Below are positions 15,841 to 24,876 of a stretch of DNA of 64,000 nt, piece after piece. Below the pieces are notes generated by a model. That model saw only the letters and a program-made list of their open reading frames with translations. It was not told where the DNA came from and ran no database searches. This DNA comes from DASUBV01 sp036510065 (lineage in GTDB: Bacteria > Actinomycetota > Actinomycetes > Streptosporangiales > Streptosporangiaceae), in contig DATCEO010000163.1 of assembly GCA_036510065.1 (NCBI GenBank), positions 21,300 through 85,299 on the forward strand. The letters are read 5' to 3'. Every line of letters begins with the position of its first letter. The stretch's first letter is position 1. A program made the position numbers and the translations under genes.

Positions 15841-17304
15841 GTGGGATCTGGCCAGCAGGCGTGGCACGAGGCCATCTTCGTGGGGGGTGCCTTCGGGCGG
15901 CCCGCGGCCGGCGGCACGCTCGAGGTGCGGGACAAGGCGACCGACGAGATTTTCGCGACGGCAGGCCTGGCCGCCGACGCCGACGTGGACCGCGCCGTCG
16001 CCGCGGCCGCCGTCGCCCAGCCGGACTGGGCCGCCCGGACCTACGCCGAGCGAGCCGAACTGCTGCGCGGCGTCGCCGCAGCGCTCGCGGAAAGGGCCGG
16101 GCCGCTGCGCGAGCTCATCATGCGCGAGACCGGCTGCATCGGCGGCAAGGCCGACTACGAGATCGCCGCGGCGACGAGCGAGCTGACCGAGGCGGCGGCG
16201 CTGGCCTCCCGTGCCACCGGCGAGATCCTCCCGTCGGCCCATCCTGGCCGGTTCTCGCTGTCCGAGCGGGTCCCGCTCGGCCTGGTCGGGGCCATCACCC
16301 CGTGGAACTTCCCCCTGGTGCTGGGCATGCGGGTCATCGCGCCCGCCATCGCGCTCGGCAACGTGGTGCTGCTCAAGCCCTCACCGGAGACCCCGCTCAG
16401 CGGCGGCCTGGCCATCGCCGAGCTGTTCGACGCGGCCGGAGCCCCGGCGGGCGTGTTCCAGGTGCTGCCGGGCGACGTGGCGGTCGGCCAGCGCCTGGTC
16501 ACCCACCCGGACGTCGCGATGATCCATTTCACCGGGTCCACCACGGTGGGGCGGGAGATCGCGCGGACGGCCGGCGGGCTGCTCAAGCAGGTCTCGCTCG
16601 AGCTGGGCGGCAACAACGCGCTGATCGTGCTCGACGACGCCGACCTGGAGCAGGCCACGATGATCGGCGCCTGGTCCGCCTTCCACTACCAGGGCCAGAC
16701 CTGCATCACCGCCGGCCGCCACATCGTGCAGCGCGCCGTCGCCGACGCCTACGTCGCGGGCCTGGCGGCCCGGGCCGATGCGATCACCCTCGGTAATACC
16801 GTGACGCAGGAGGTCGGGCTCGGCCCGATGATCAACTCGCGTCAGCTGGACCGGGCCCGGACCATGCTGGACGAGGCGGTCGCGGACGGGGCGAAGGTCG
16901 TGGCCGGGGGCACCGTCTCCGGGCGGTTCTTCCGGCCCACCGTGGTGACCGGCGTCAGCGCTCAGTCCCGGCTGTGGACCGAGGAAATCTTCGCGCCCAT
17001 CGCGCCGGTGCTGGTGGTCGACGGGGACGATGAGGCGGTCGCGGTCGCCAACGACACGCCCTACGGGCTGGTCAACTCCGTGCTGGCCGGCGATCCCGGC
17101 CGGGGCGTGCAGGTAGCGCGCCGGCTGCGGGCCGGGATGGTGCACGTCAACGACGCCACGCCGCAGGACGAGGCGCTGGCCCCGTTCGGCGGCATCGGCC
17201 AGTCCGGCCTGGGCGGCCGGTCCGGCGGCGATTCCAACCTCGAGGAGTTCACGCAGCGGCGCTGGCTGACCGTGAATCCCGGGCCCGCTCACTATCCGTA
17301 CTAA
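15841..17304 (+). CDS. aldehyde dehydrogenase (benzaldehyde/phenylacetaldehyde-type)
   Basis: 487 residues from the GTG at 15841 with GGAG 5-8 nt upstream; longer in-frame starts (15670) would read through the operator. All family motifs are visible: GAITPWNFPLVLGM, VLLKPSPETPLSG, FTGSTTVGREIA (NAD site), SLELGGNNALIVLDDAD with catalytic Glu, YQGQTCITAGRHIV with the nucleophile Cys, and EEIFAPIAPVLVVD. The closest annotated group is aryl-aldehyde dehydrogenases (vanillin/benzaldehyde type). In this context it probably oxidises the aldehyde released by the copper amine oxidase two genes downstream, yielding the acid and NADH. Confidence 0.92.
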   Translation: MGSGQQAWHEAIFVGGAFGRPAAGGTLEVRDKATDEIFATAGLAADADVDRAVAAAAVAQPDWAARTYAERAELLRGVAAALAERAGPLRELIMRETGCIGGKADYEIAAATSELTEAAALASRATGEILPSAHPGRFSLSERVPLGLVGAITPWNFPLVLGMRVIAPAIALGNVVLLKPSPETPLSGGLAIAELFDAAGAPAGVFQVLPGDVAVGQRLVTHPDVAMIHFTGSTTVGREIARTAGGLLKQVSLELGGNNALIVLDDADLEQATMIGAWSAFHYQGQTCITAGRHIVQRAVADAYVAGLAARADAITLGNTVTQEVGLGPMINSRQLDRARTMLDEAVADGAKVVAGGTVSGRFFRPTVVTGVSAQSRLWTEEIFAPIAPVLVVDGDDEAVAVANDTPYGLVNSVLAGDPGRGVQVARRLRAGMVHVNDATPQDEALAPFGGIGQSGLGGRSGGDSNLEEFTQRRWLTVNPGPAHYPY

Positions 17305-17315
17305 TCCCGCATCCT

Positions 17316-17333
17316 CCGCACCCTTCCGTGCGG
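17316..17333 (+). terminator. weak hairpin after the aldehyde dehydrogenase
   Basis: CCGCAC-CCTTCC-GTGCGG, 6-bp arms and 6-nt loop, 12 nt after the stop. It may attenuate transcription into the permease rather than end it. Confidence 0.35.
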
Positions 17334-17478
17334 GCAACCGATGTCACACAATTCCAGGACAGCCTCTGGTCATGCACAGCACCGCCCGGCCGCACCGTTG
17401 CAGCCTTCCAACCACCGGCAGGACCGCCCCCGGCCGCACCGCAGCACCGCAGCCAGGCGGCAGACATGAGGAGTAAGT

Positions 17479-18948
17479 ATGAGTGAGGCGGCTCCCGTTC
17501 CGTTCTCCGAAACCAAGGCCCCCGAGGCTCCTGAGCGGCTGAACCGCGGCGCGCTCAGCCTGCTGGATATCTCGGCCTCCACGATGGCCAACATCGGCCC
17601 GGCCTACAGCTTCTACTTCGGTTTCGGCCTCATTGTCATCACGGCGGGAGTGGCCGCCCCGCTGACGATCATCGTGGCCGGCATCGCCGTCGCGCTGCTC
17701 GGCAACACGCTGTCGCAGTTCTCCCGCGCGCAGCCGTCGACCGGCGGCTTCATCACCTTCGTGGGCAAGACCTTCGGCGGCACGAGCGCCGTGACGACCG
17801 CGTTGCTCTGCGGCGCTGGCTACATCATCGCCATCTCGTCGGTGCTGGCCGTCTCCGGCGGGTTCCTGGCCCTGACGCTGCAGTACTACTTCGGCTGGAA
17901 CATCCCGTGGATCATCCTTTCGGTGCTGCTCACCGGGGGCGCCGTCGTCATGATGCTGCGCGGCGTGGGCGTCTCGACCAAGCTCGCGGGCTTCTTCTTC
18001 GGCTTCGAGATGCTGGTCCTGGTCGTCGTCTCGGTCGTGCTGCTGATCAAGAATGGCGGCCACCTGAGCTTCGCGCCGTTCGAGCCGAAGCACATCACCA
18101 ACGGCTTCAGCGGCCTGGCCGCCGGCTTCCCGCTGGCCGTGTACCTGTTCATCGGCTGGGAGAACTCGGCGGCGCTGGCCGAGGAGACCGACAACCCCCG
18201 ACGTAACGTGCCGCGGGCCGTCTTCCTGTCCGTCGCCCTGATGGCGGTCAGCTATGTCCTGTTCGCCTACGCCACGGTGACCGGGTTCGGCTACAACGCG
18301 GCCAAGCTCACCGCGCCCTCGGACCTGATTCCGTTCATCACCGTCGCCCACGGGGCCCTGGCCGCCTTCGCCTTCTTCGCCTACCTGGCCGGGCTGACCT
18401 CTACCCTGGGCGTGCTCATCTCGGCGGTGAACTCGCAGGCCCGGCTGATCTTCAATGCCGGCCGGGAGGGCCTGCTGCCGCGGTGGATCGGCAGGGTGCA
18501 GCCGACCCGGCAGGTGCCGCGCAATGCCATCTTCACCTTCGTCGGAATCGCCGGCCTCATCATCGTCGTCTGGGGCCTGGGCCACCTGATCGGCGGCAAC
18601 GGTGGCAGCATGAGCCCGTTTACCTTCTTCGACGAGTCCGGCACCATGGGCACGATCCTGATCCTGGTCGTCTACTTCCTGGCCAACCTGGCCCTGCCGT
18701 TCTACTACCGCAGGTACCGGCCGCAGGAGTTCAACGTTCTCAGGCACCTGATCCTGCCGGTCCTCGGCATGATCGCGATCGCCATCCCGGTCTACTACCT
18801 CAGCAAGCCCGGACAGGCTGCGCCCTATAGCTGGTTCCCCTATGCAGCCCTGGCCATCATCGTGGTGGCGGTGATCTACGCCCTCGTGCTGACCAGGCGT
18901 GACCCGGCGATCGGGGACCGGGTGGGCTCGATCGTGGCCGACGAGTAG
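17479..18948 (+). CDS. APC superfamily amino acid/amine permease
   Basis: 489 residues, ATG start with GAGGAGTAAGT upstream. About 12 hydrophobic segments. The first helix shows the APC signature (ISASTMANIGPAYSFYF), and IGWENSAALAEETDNPRRNVPRAV (helix 6-7 loop, read here as IGWENSAALAEET plus DNPRRNVPRAV) is the usual EE-x-x-x-P-R-R-x-x-P motif. Located between an aldehyde dehydrogenase and a copper amine oxidase, so it most likely imports a primary amine or aromatic amino acid derivative. The N-terminal 30 residues are cytoplasmic and Glu/Pro-rich. Confidence 0.9.
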   Translation: MSEAAPVPFSETKAPEAPERLNRGALSLLDISASTMANIGPAYSFYFGFGLIVITAGVAAPLTIIVAGIAVALLGNTLSQFSRAQPSTGGFITFVGKTFGGTSAVTTALLCGAGYIIAISSVLAVSGGFLALTLQYYFGWNIPWIILSVLLTGGAVVMMLRGVGVSTKLAGFFFGFEMLVLVVVSVVLLIKNGGHLSFAPFEPKHITNGFSGLAAGFPLAVYLFIGWENSAALAEETDNPRRNVPRAVFLSVALMAVSYVLFAYATVTGFGYNAAKLTAPSDLIPFITVAHGALAAFAFFAYLAGLTSTLGVLISAVNSQARLIFNAGREGLLPRWIGRVQPTRQVPRNAIFTFVGIAGLIIVVWGLGHLIGGNGGSMSPFTFFDESGTMGTILILVVYFLANLALPFYYRRYRPQEFNVLRHLILPVLGMIAIAIPVYYLSKPGQAAPYSWFPYAALAIIVVAVIYALVLTRRDPAIGDRVGSIVADE

Positions 18949-19018
18949 GGCAAGGCGGACCAGCTGGGCACGGCTGGCTGCGCCGGGAGCATCCGTTTCG
19001 ACACCTGGGAGTTCTGCC

Positions 19019-20956
19019 ATGACGGACACCGTAACCAGCTCGGCTCTCGCGCCGGGCGCGCTCCCGGCGCATCCCCTGAGCCCGGCGACGGCCGCGGAGT
19101 ACCTGGCCGGCCGGGAGATCCTGGCCGCGGCCGGGCTGCTGGCCGAGCCGGTGCGGTTCGCCTACTACGGGCTGGAGGAGCCGCCCAAGGACCAGGTACT
19201 GGCCGCCGCCGGAGAGCCCGACCGCCGGCTGCGCGCCTTCCTGATCGACGTGACCTCCGGTGAGGCCAGCGACGTGGTGCTGTCGCTGTCCGGGCAGCGG
19301 GTCGTCAGCCGTGCGGTGCTGGACCCGCGCACCGACGGGCAGCCGCCCATCCTTGATGGTGACTTCGCCGCGGTCGAGGAGATCGTGCACGCCGACCCGG
19401 CCTGGCGGGCCGCCATGGCGCGGCGCGGCCTGACCGACGTGACCAAGATCCGCGCCTGCCCGCTCACGGCCGGCCACTTCGCGGTGGCCGGCGAGGAGGG
19501 CCGCCGGATGGTCCGGGTGCTGGCCTTCGTCCAGGAGCGCGAGCACGACCTGGCCTGGGCCCATCCCGTGGACGGCCTGTGCGCCTACGTCGACCTGGTC
19601 GAGAAGCGGGTCTTCGAGATCGTCGACGAGTTCGAGCTGCCGGTGCCCGCCGAGTCCGGCGACTACGACGACCCGGCGGTGCGCGGGCCGCACCGCGACA
19701 CGCTGCGGCCGATCGAGATCACCCAGCCGGAGGGCCCGAGCTTCACCCTGGACGGCCATCTGCTGCGGTGGCAGGGCTGGTCGATGCGGATCGGCTTTGA
19801 CGCTCGCGAGGGGCTGACCCTGCACCAGGTCGGCATCGACGAGGGCGGCCGCACCCGGCCCCTGGTCTACCGGGCCTCGATCCCGGAGATGGTCGTCCCC
19901 TACGGCGACCCCAGGTTCCGGTACTGGCAGAGCTACTTCGACACCGGCGAGTACCTCGTGGGGAAGTGGGCGAACTCGCTGGAGCGGGGCTGCGACTGCC
20001 TGGGCGAGATCGCCTACCTGGACGCCACAGTGACCGACGACTTCGGCGCGCCCCGGCAGATCCCCAACGCCGTCTGCATCCACGAGGAGGACTTCGGAAT
20101 CCTCTGGAAGCACACCGACATCTTCAACGGCTCGGCCCAGTCCCGCCGGCAGCGCCGCCTGGTCGTCTCGTTCTTCACCACGGTCGGCAACTACGACTAC
20201 GGCTTCTACTGGTACTTCTACCTGGACGGCACCATCGAGTGCGAGATCAAGCTGACCGGCGTGCTGTTCACCGCCGCGCACGACGGCGGGGACACGCGCT
20301 ACTCCACGCAGGTCGCGCCAGGGCTGGGCGCACCGGTCCATCAGCACCTGTTCTGCGCCCGGCTGGACATGACGGTCGACGGGCTGGCCAACGCCGTCGA
20401 GGAGGTCGACGTGGGCGGCCTGCCCATCGGCCCGGACAACCCCTACGGCAACGCGATTGCCCAGACGGTGACCCGGCTGAGCCGGGAGTCGCAGGCCGCC
20501 CGCCGCGCCGACGGCTCGCGCGGCCGTACCTGGCGGGTGCTCAACACCGAGCGGGCCAACCGCTTCGGCCGCCCGGTCAGCTACACGCTGTACCCCGAGG
20601 CCACACCCGTGCTGCTGGCCGACCCCGCCTCGTCCGTGCACGCACGGGCCCGCTTCGCGACCAACCACCTGTGGGTCACTCGCTACGAGCCGTCGCACCG
20701 CTACCCGGCCGGCGACTTCGTCAACCAGCACCCCGGCGGCGCGGGCCTGCCCGAGTTCGCCGCCCGCGATCATGACATCGACGGCGCGGACATCGTGGTC
20801 TGGCACACCTTCGGGCCGACGCACTTCCCGCGCCCGGAGGACTGGCCCGTCATGCCGGTGGCCCGCTGCGGGTTCACGCTCAAGCCGACCGGGTTCTTCG
20901 GCCGGAACCCGACCCTCGACGTGCCGCCGCCCGCCGGGCACTGCTCGGCAGGCTGA
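19019..20956 (+). CDS. copper-containing primary-amine oxidase
   Basis: 645 residues from the ATG at 19019 (MTDTVTSSALAPG), the usual length for actinobacterial CuAO. The cofactor motif is VGNYDYGFYW, where the first Tyr of N-Y-D-Y is post-translationally converted to topaquinone. Copper ligands are HQHLFCARLDM (two His) and the C-terminal VVWHTFGPTHFPRPEDWPVM (third His). The catalytic-base Asp region appears earlier as RYWQSYFDTGEY. It oxidises primary amines to aldehydes with H2O2 and ammonia. Permease, amine oxidase and aldehyde dehydrogenase in one unit make a complete amine-to-acid route; whether the substrate is tyramine, phenethylamine or another amine cannot be told. Confidence 0.94.
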   Translation: MTDTVTSSALAPGALPAHPLSPATAAEYLAGREILAAAGLLAEPVRFAYYGLEEPPKDQVLAAAGEPDRRLRAFLIDVTSGEASDVVLSLSGQRVVSRAVLDPRTDGQPPILDGDFAAVEEIVHADPAWRAAMARRGLTDVTKIRACPLTAGHFAVAGEEGRRMVRVLAFVQEREHDLAWAHPVDGLCAYVDLVEKRVFEIVDEFELPVPAESGDYDDPAVRGPHRDTLRPIEITQPEGPSFTLDGHLLRWQGWSMRIGFDAREGLTLHQVGIDEGGRTRPLVYRASIPEMVVPYGDPRFRYWQSYFDTGEYLVGKWANSLERGCDCLGEIAYLDATVTDDFGAPRQIPNAVCIHEEDFGILWKHTDIFNGSAQSRRQRRLVVSFFTTVGNYDYGFYWYFYLDGTIECEIKLTGVLFTAAHDGGDTRYSTQVAPGLGAPVHQHLFCARLDMTVDGLANAVEEVDVGGLPIGPDNPYGNAIAQTVTRLSRESQAARRADGSRGRTWRVLNTERANRFGRPVSYTLYPEATPVLLADPASSVHARARFATNHLWVTRYEPSHRYPAGDFVNQHPGGAGLPEFAARDHDIDGADIVVWHTFGPTHFPRPEDWPVMPVARCGFTLKPTGFFGRNPTLDVPPPAGHCSAG

Positions 20957-21102
20957 TCCGTCCAGGACTGGTAACGGTTCCTCGGCCAGGCGGCCCGAAC
21001 CCGGGTCGGTTATACCGGGAGCGCGGCAGGCCTGCGCAGCGAGGTCGCGGTGACCGCCGACGGAGCGGGGGACGACCTCGGGCATGGGGTAGCGTCCGAG
21101 CC

Positions 21103-21888
21103 GTGCACAGTGTCTTCTATGAGCAGGCCGGCCCCGGCGTGTTCGTCTCGACGCCGTCGACCATCGGGCCGTGGAGCGGCGACGCCCAGCACGGCGGGCC
21201 GCCGTCCGCGCTGGCCGCGCACCTCCTGGAGGCTCATCAGCGCGTCCCCGGCCAGCGGCTGGCCAGCGTCACCGTGGACATCCTGCGGCCGGTGCCGATC
21301 GGCAAGCTGACGGCCCGGACCCAGGTCGTCCGGCCCGGGCGGCGGGTCGCGCTGCTGGAGACGGTCCTGGAGGCCGGCGGGCAGGAGGTCCTGCGGGCCC
21401 GCGGCTGGCGGATCGAGGTCGCCGCCGACCCGGTGCCGGAGACGGCGCACGACGGCGAGCCGCCCGCACTGCCGCCCCGGCAGCCGCCGGTCAGCTTTCC
21501 CGGCGCTCAGGCGGAGGGCTACCTGACGGCCATGGAATGGCGCTACGTCGCCGGGGGCGGCTTCGACCAGCCCGGCCCGGCCGCGGCCTGGATTCGCCCC
21601 ATGATCCCGCTGCTGCCCGAGCATGAGCTGTCCCCGATGTCCCGCGCGCTGCTGGTCGCCGACTCCGGCAATGGCCTGAGCTCCATGCTCGATCCGGCCC
21701 GGTACCTGTTCCTCAACGTGGACCTGACGGTCGGGCTGCACCGCGATCCGGCGGGCGAGTGGCTGCTGCTCGACGCGAGCACGGCCATCGGCGTGGCCGG
21801 CACCGGGCTGGCGACCAGCACCCTGTCGGACACCACCGGACCGTGCGGGCGGGGCATGCAGACGCTGCTGGTCGCGCCGCGGGGCTAG
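21103..21888 (+). CDS. thioesterase-superfamily (TesB-like acyl-CoA thioesterase) protein
   Basis: 261 residues, GTG start. A double-hotdog protein of the 4HBT_3/TesB-like group: GPWSGDAQHGGPPSALAAHLLE at the N-terminus (catalytic-pocket HGGPPSAL), then RLASVTVDILRPVPIGKLTA, and the second hotdog near YLFLNVDLTVGLHRDPAGEWLLLDA. Probably hydrolyses acyl-CoA thioesters; substrate unknown. Overlaps the convergent DUF4032 gene by 4 bp. Confidence 0.82.
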   Translation: MHSVFYEQAGPGVFVSTPSTIGPWSGDAQHGGPPSALAAHLLEAHQRVPGQRLASVTVDILRPVPIGKLTARTQVVRPGRRVALLETVLEAGGQEVLRARGWRIEVAADPVPETAHDGEPPALPPRQPPVSFPGAQAEGYLTAMEWRYVAGGGFDQPGPAAAWIRPMIPLLPEHELSPMSRALLVADSGNGLSSMLDPARYLFLNVDLTVGLHRDPAGEWLLLDASTAIGVAGTGLATSTLSDTTGPCGRGMQTLLVAPRG

Positions 21889-23219
21889 CCGCCCGCCCGG
21901 TCGCTCAGGTCCAGCAGGTCGGGCAGGTCGCCGCCGCCGTCATCGGGGGTCACCAGCCTCAGCTCGTCCTCGTCTGCGTCCCCCGCCAGGGCCGGCCCGC
22001 CGGCCCGGTCGCCGGCCGTGGTGAGCGGCTGCGGCACGGCGGGCAGCACGGTGTCGAAGTAGGACTTGGCCGCGGCCGTAGTGCCCACGTCCCGGCCCGC
22101 GTCCTCGGACAGGTACCAGCGGTGCTCGAGGATCTCATGGAAGATCTCCGGCGGGGAGAGCCGGCCGCGCAGGCTGGCGGGGATCGAGGCGACGACGGGA
22201 TCGTAGATGTCCTCGAGCCAGCGGTGCGCCGCGACCGTCTCGGACACCGCATAGCCGTTCTTCTGCTCCAGGTAGCCGCGGAAGCTGGCGATGTCGTTGC
22301 GGAGGCGGCGGGCCTGGTTCTCGTCGGCGATGATGCCCGTCTCCCGGAACAGCTCACGGCTCTGCTGACCGGACTCGGCGACCTTGGTCCGCACGCGCAG
22401 CCGGGTGCCTTCCGGCGAGCTGACCAGTTCCACCTCGTCCGCCTCGAAGCCGAGCTCGTTGAGGCGGCGCAGCCGGTCGGCGATGCGATAGCGCTGGTCC
22501 TCCGGGCGCAGGATCTCTTCCCTGGTCAGCTCGTCCCACAGGCGGGCATAGCGGCGTTGCAGCTTGTCGATCACATCGAACGGGTCGACCTCGGGCGGCA
22601 GCAAGTCGCCCGCCTGCAGGTCCAGCAGCTCACCGAAGACGCGCTCGCCGGCCAGCTCCAGGTCCCAGTTGCGCTGGCCGTCGGTCAGCGCGTTGTGCTG
22701 CTCGCTGGTCTCGGCGTCGACCAGGTAGGCCTCCAGGGCGCCGGCATCGGAGCGGAACAAGGCGTTGGACAGCGAGCAGTCGCCCCAGAAGAACCCGGAC
22801 AGGTGCAGCCGGGCCAGCAGCTCGACCAGCGCGTTGAGCAGGCGGTCGGCCGGCTGGCCGACCCGCGGGTTGGAGAACAGCGCCCGGTAGGTGGTGGAGT
22901 AGTCCAGGTACCGGGTGACCAGGATCGCGTCTTCGTCCCGGCCCCGGTCCACGACGATCCCGACCACCTCGACGGCCGGCACGTTCAGCTCGCTCAGGGT
23001 CCGCAGCAGCCGGTACTCGCGCCGGGCCAGCCGCTCGCTGATGGACTTCAGCGCGTACAGCTCGCCGCTGTCGGCGATGAACCGGACGACATGCCGGGAG
23101 ATGCCCCGCTGCCGGATCTCCACCAGGCGCTCGTCGCGCCAGTCGGCCAGCGGCTGCTCCCAGGGCAGGGTCAACAGGCCCGCCGCCTCGTCCGCAGGTG
23201 GGCTGAAGACGAACCTCAC
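21885..23219 (-). CDS. DUF4032 protein with lipopolysaccharide-kinase-like domain
   Basis: 444 residues from the GTG at 23219 (VRFVFSPPADEAAGLLTLPW), with AGGGAGG upstream. The N-terminal half resembles a small-molecule/LPS kinase fold: LYALKSISERLARREYRLL (Lys-bearing strand and Glu helix), ELLARLHLSGFFWGDCSLSN (catalytic loop HLSGFFWGDCSLSN, with Asp), and LVDAETSEQH as the metal-binding Asp segment. The C-terminal DUF4032 domain has GIIADENQARRLRNDIASF and HEILEHRWYLSEDAGRDVG. A common actinobacterial protein of unknown substrate. In-frame extension upstream to 23606 is probably non-coding. Confidence 0.85.
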   Translation of the reverse strand: MRFVFSPPADEAAGLLTLPWEQPLADWRDERLVEIRQRGISRHVVRFIADSGELYALKSISERLARREYRLLRTLSELNVPAVEVVGIVVDRGRDEDAILVTRYLDYSTTYRALFSNPRVGQPADRLLNALVELLARLHLSGFFWGDCSLSNALFRSDAGALEAYLVDAETSEQHNALTDGQRNWDLELAGERVFGELLDLQAGDLLPPEVDPFDVIDKLQRRYARLWDELTREEILRPEDQRYRIADRLRRLNELGFEADEVELVSSPEGTRLRVRTKVAESGQQSRELFRETGIIADENQARRLRNDIASFRGYLEQKNGYAVSETVAAHRWLEDIYDPVVASIPASLRGRLSPPEIFHEILEHRWYLSEDAGRDVGTTAAAKSYFDTVLPAVPQPLTTAGDRAGGPALAGDADEDELRLVTPDDGGGDLPDLLDLSDRAGG

Positions 23220-24003
23220 CAGACCGTGCCGCCTCCCTGGGCTCGTGCCTGCAACTACGGTGACCGGTGCCGGTCCTCCGGCCGAGACCCGCGCCAGGCT
23301 TTCCGGCTTCGCTCCAGTCTGCCCGCCGCAGCCGCCCGCTGGCCAGCCGAGCCGCCTGGCGGAACGACATGGCCATGCGGTTGCGCGCGGCGCATCAGGG
23401 CGGCCTCGCGAGGCCGCCGCGGGGGAATGTGGTGCCGGTGGGGCTGCCAGGGCCAGCGTGACGTTCCCGGGAATCAGGCTGACCGAGAGCCCGGATGCGA
23501 GCAACGTGGCTGGGCCGGAGCTGCCGCTGGGACGACAGCGGTGACCCAGCCACGACGTTGGGACATCTTGACGGTGCCGCCGGAACGGCAGCAGCGGCCC
23601 AGCCACGCCGCTGGCAGGCCGATTCGGCGCCGGATTCGTGCCGCTCTCCGGTGCCGCAGGGCGTCATGAGTGGGCCTCTACTGCTACGCCGGATCTCCAG
23701 CGCTGGCTGAGGCTCGCCGGCTCGCTAACCGCCGTCGCAGCCCAGCGTTCCGTCTGACGCGCTCCCTCCGGTCGCCCAGCCTCCTGGGAGCGCCCTCCGG
23801 GCGCCACGCGACCATGGTGGCAGCTGACCTAGTCCGTCGCCAGCGGCCTAGGAGCCAGTACAGGAGGAACCAACCGCCCAGCACAGGCCGAAGCCACGAC
23901 AAGTGCAGGCACCCGGCAGGCGACGAACGACCGGCAGCACAGGCCGAAACGACGGCCAGCACCGCAGCGGGGACCGTCGGCCGCCCGGCGCAGGCGGTCC
24001 GGC
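23220..24003. other. 784-bp gap with inverted and direct repeats, no convincing gene
   Basis: Several frames of 60-120 codons cross the stretch but all are Arg/Pro/Ala-rich shadows with no start signal. It contains GTGGCTGGGCCG (about 23506-23517) and its inverse CGGCCCAGCCAC (about 23596-23607), with CTGCCG/CGGCAG continuing each arm, plus a third CCCAGCCACG between them, and a direct repeat AGCACAGGCCGAA at 23880 and 23935. The 5' flanks of the DUF4032 gene and the 3' end of the next methyltransferase lie here. Confidence 0.4.
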
Positions 24004-24783
24004 TCAGGGCCGGGCTGCGATGAGCACCTCGACCCGGAACGGCTCGGTGACCACGCCTGAGGGATGCAGGTCCAGGACGGCGGCACGGACGTCGCTGCTG
24101 AACGCCAGGGCCCTGTCTCCCAGGAGCGCCGGGGTGGAGAACGAGTACGACAGCTGCAAGCCCGCGACCTCCTCAACGGTCAGCTGCCGCGACCATGACC
24201 AGGTCAGCGTCCGCAACGCGCGGAACGGCGAGCTGGCCAGGACATCGCGGTGACTGTAGATGCCAGTCCCGGCGCGGCGCCCGGCGCCCAGATACCGGTC
24301 CCGGATCCGGGCGATCGCCTGCACCCAGTCAGGCTGCTCACTATCACCGAGAACGTCATTGATAACGACCACCGCCCCGCCCGGTGGCAGCACCTCGTCC
24401 AGGGCAGCCAGGACGACGGGCCGGTCAGTCCAGTGAAACGACGCGGCGAACACCGCCAGATCGGCTCCCCGCCCGGCCAGCGCGGCGATCTGGCTCGAGT
24501 CCCCCTCCAGCCAGATGATGTTGCCTGCCCTGGCCGCCCGGGCCGCCTCCCGGCCGCGCGCCAGCATGCCCGCGACGGGATCGATCGCCACGACAGCCTG
24601 AACATGACGGGCCAGCGGGATCGTGAGCTGGCCGGTCCCGCACCCGATGTCCAGCACGCGCTGAGTGCCGTCCAGCCCGGCGTCAGCCGCCAGCGCGTCC
24701 ACCAGGCCCTGCGGGTAACCCGGCCGGTACCGCGCATAGTAGGCAACAGCCGAGCCGAACAACTGCTGAGGAACGCAGTCCAC
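24004..24783 (-). CDS. class I SAM-dependent methyltransferase
   Basis: 259 residues. The N-terminal FGSAVAYYARYRPGYPQGLV is typical of the Tam/Crg1-like branch; motif I is VLDIGCGTGQLTIPLA, followed by VVAIDPVAGMLARGRE, LAVFAASFHWTDRPVVL and LPPGGAVVVINDV. Small-molecule methyltransferase of unknown substrate, similar in design but not in sequence detail to the one at 4014. Divergent from the alpha-galactosidase, about 95 bp apart. Confidence 0.87.
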   Translation of the reverse strand: MDCVPQQLFGSAVAYYARYRPGYPQGLVDALAADAGLDGTQRVLDIGCGTGQLTIPLARHVQAVVAIDPVAGMLARGREAARAARAGNIIWLEGDSSQIAALAGRGADLAVFAASFHWTDRPVVLAALDEVLPPGGAVVVINDVLGDSEQPDWVQAIARIRDRYLGAGRRAGTGIYSHRDVLASSPFRALRTLTWSWSRQLTVEEVAGLQLSYSFSTPALLGDRALAFSSDVRAAVLDLHPSGVVTEPFRVEVLIAARP

Positions 24784-24876
24784 CGTCCATCGCCTCCCGG
24801 CGGGGCTGGGTAGAGAATCAGTATCCGAGGCGGAGCGGAACGCACTGAATGAGGCCGATCAGGTGCTGAGGACGAG

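Noticed and set aside
18857..21085. A 742-codon minus-strand frame opposite the copper amine oxidase
   Set aside because: Antisense shadow of a gene with intact catalytic motifs; typical of high-GC DNA. The same applies to the long frames at 21759-23669, 24859-26787 and 62176-63492.
23684..23962. 92-codon minus-strand frame with a short hydrophobic run (WFLLYWLLGRW)
   Set aside because: No start signal, Arg-rich remainder and no sign of conservation; probably chance.
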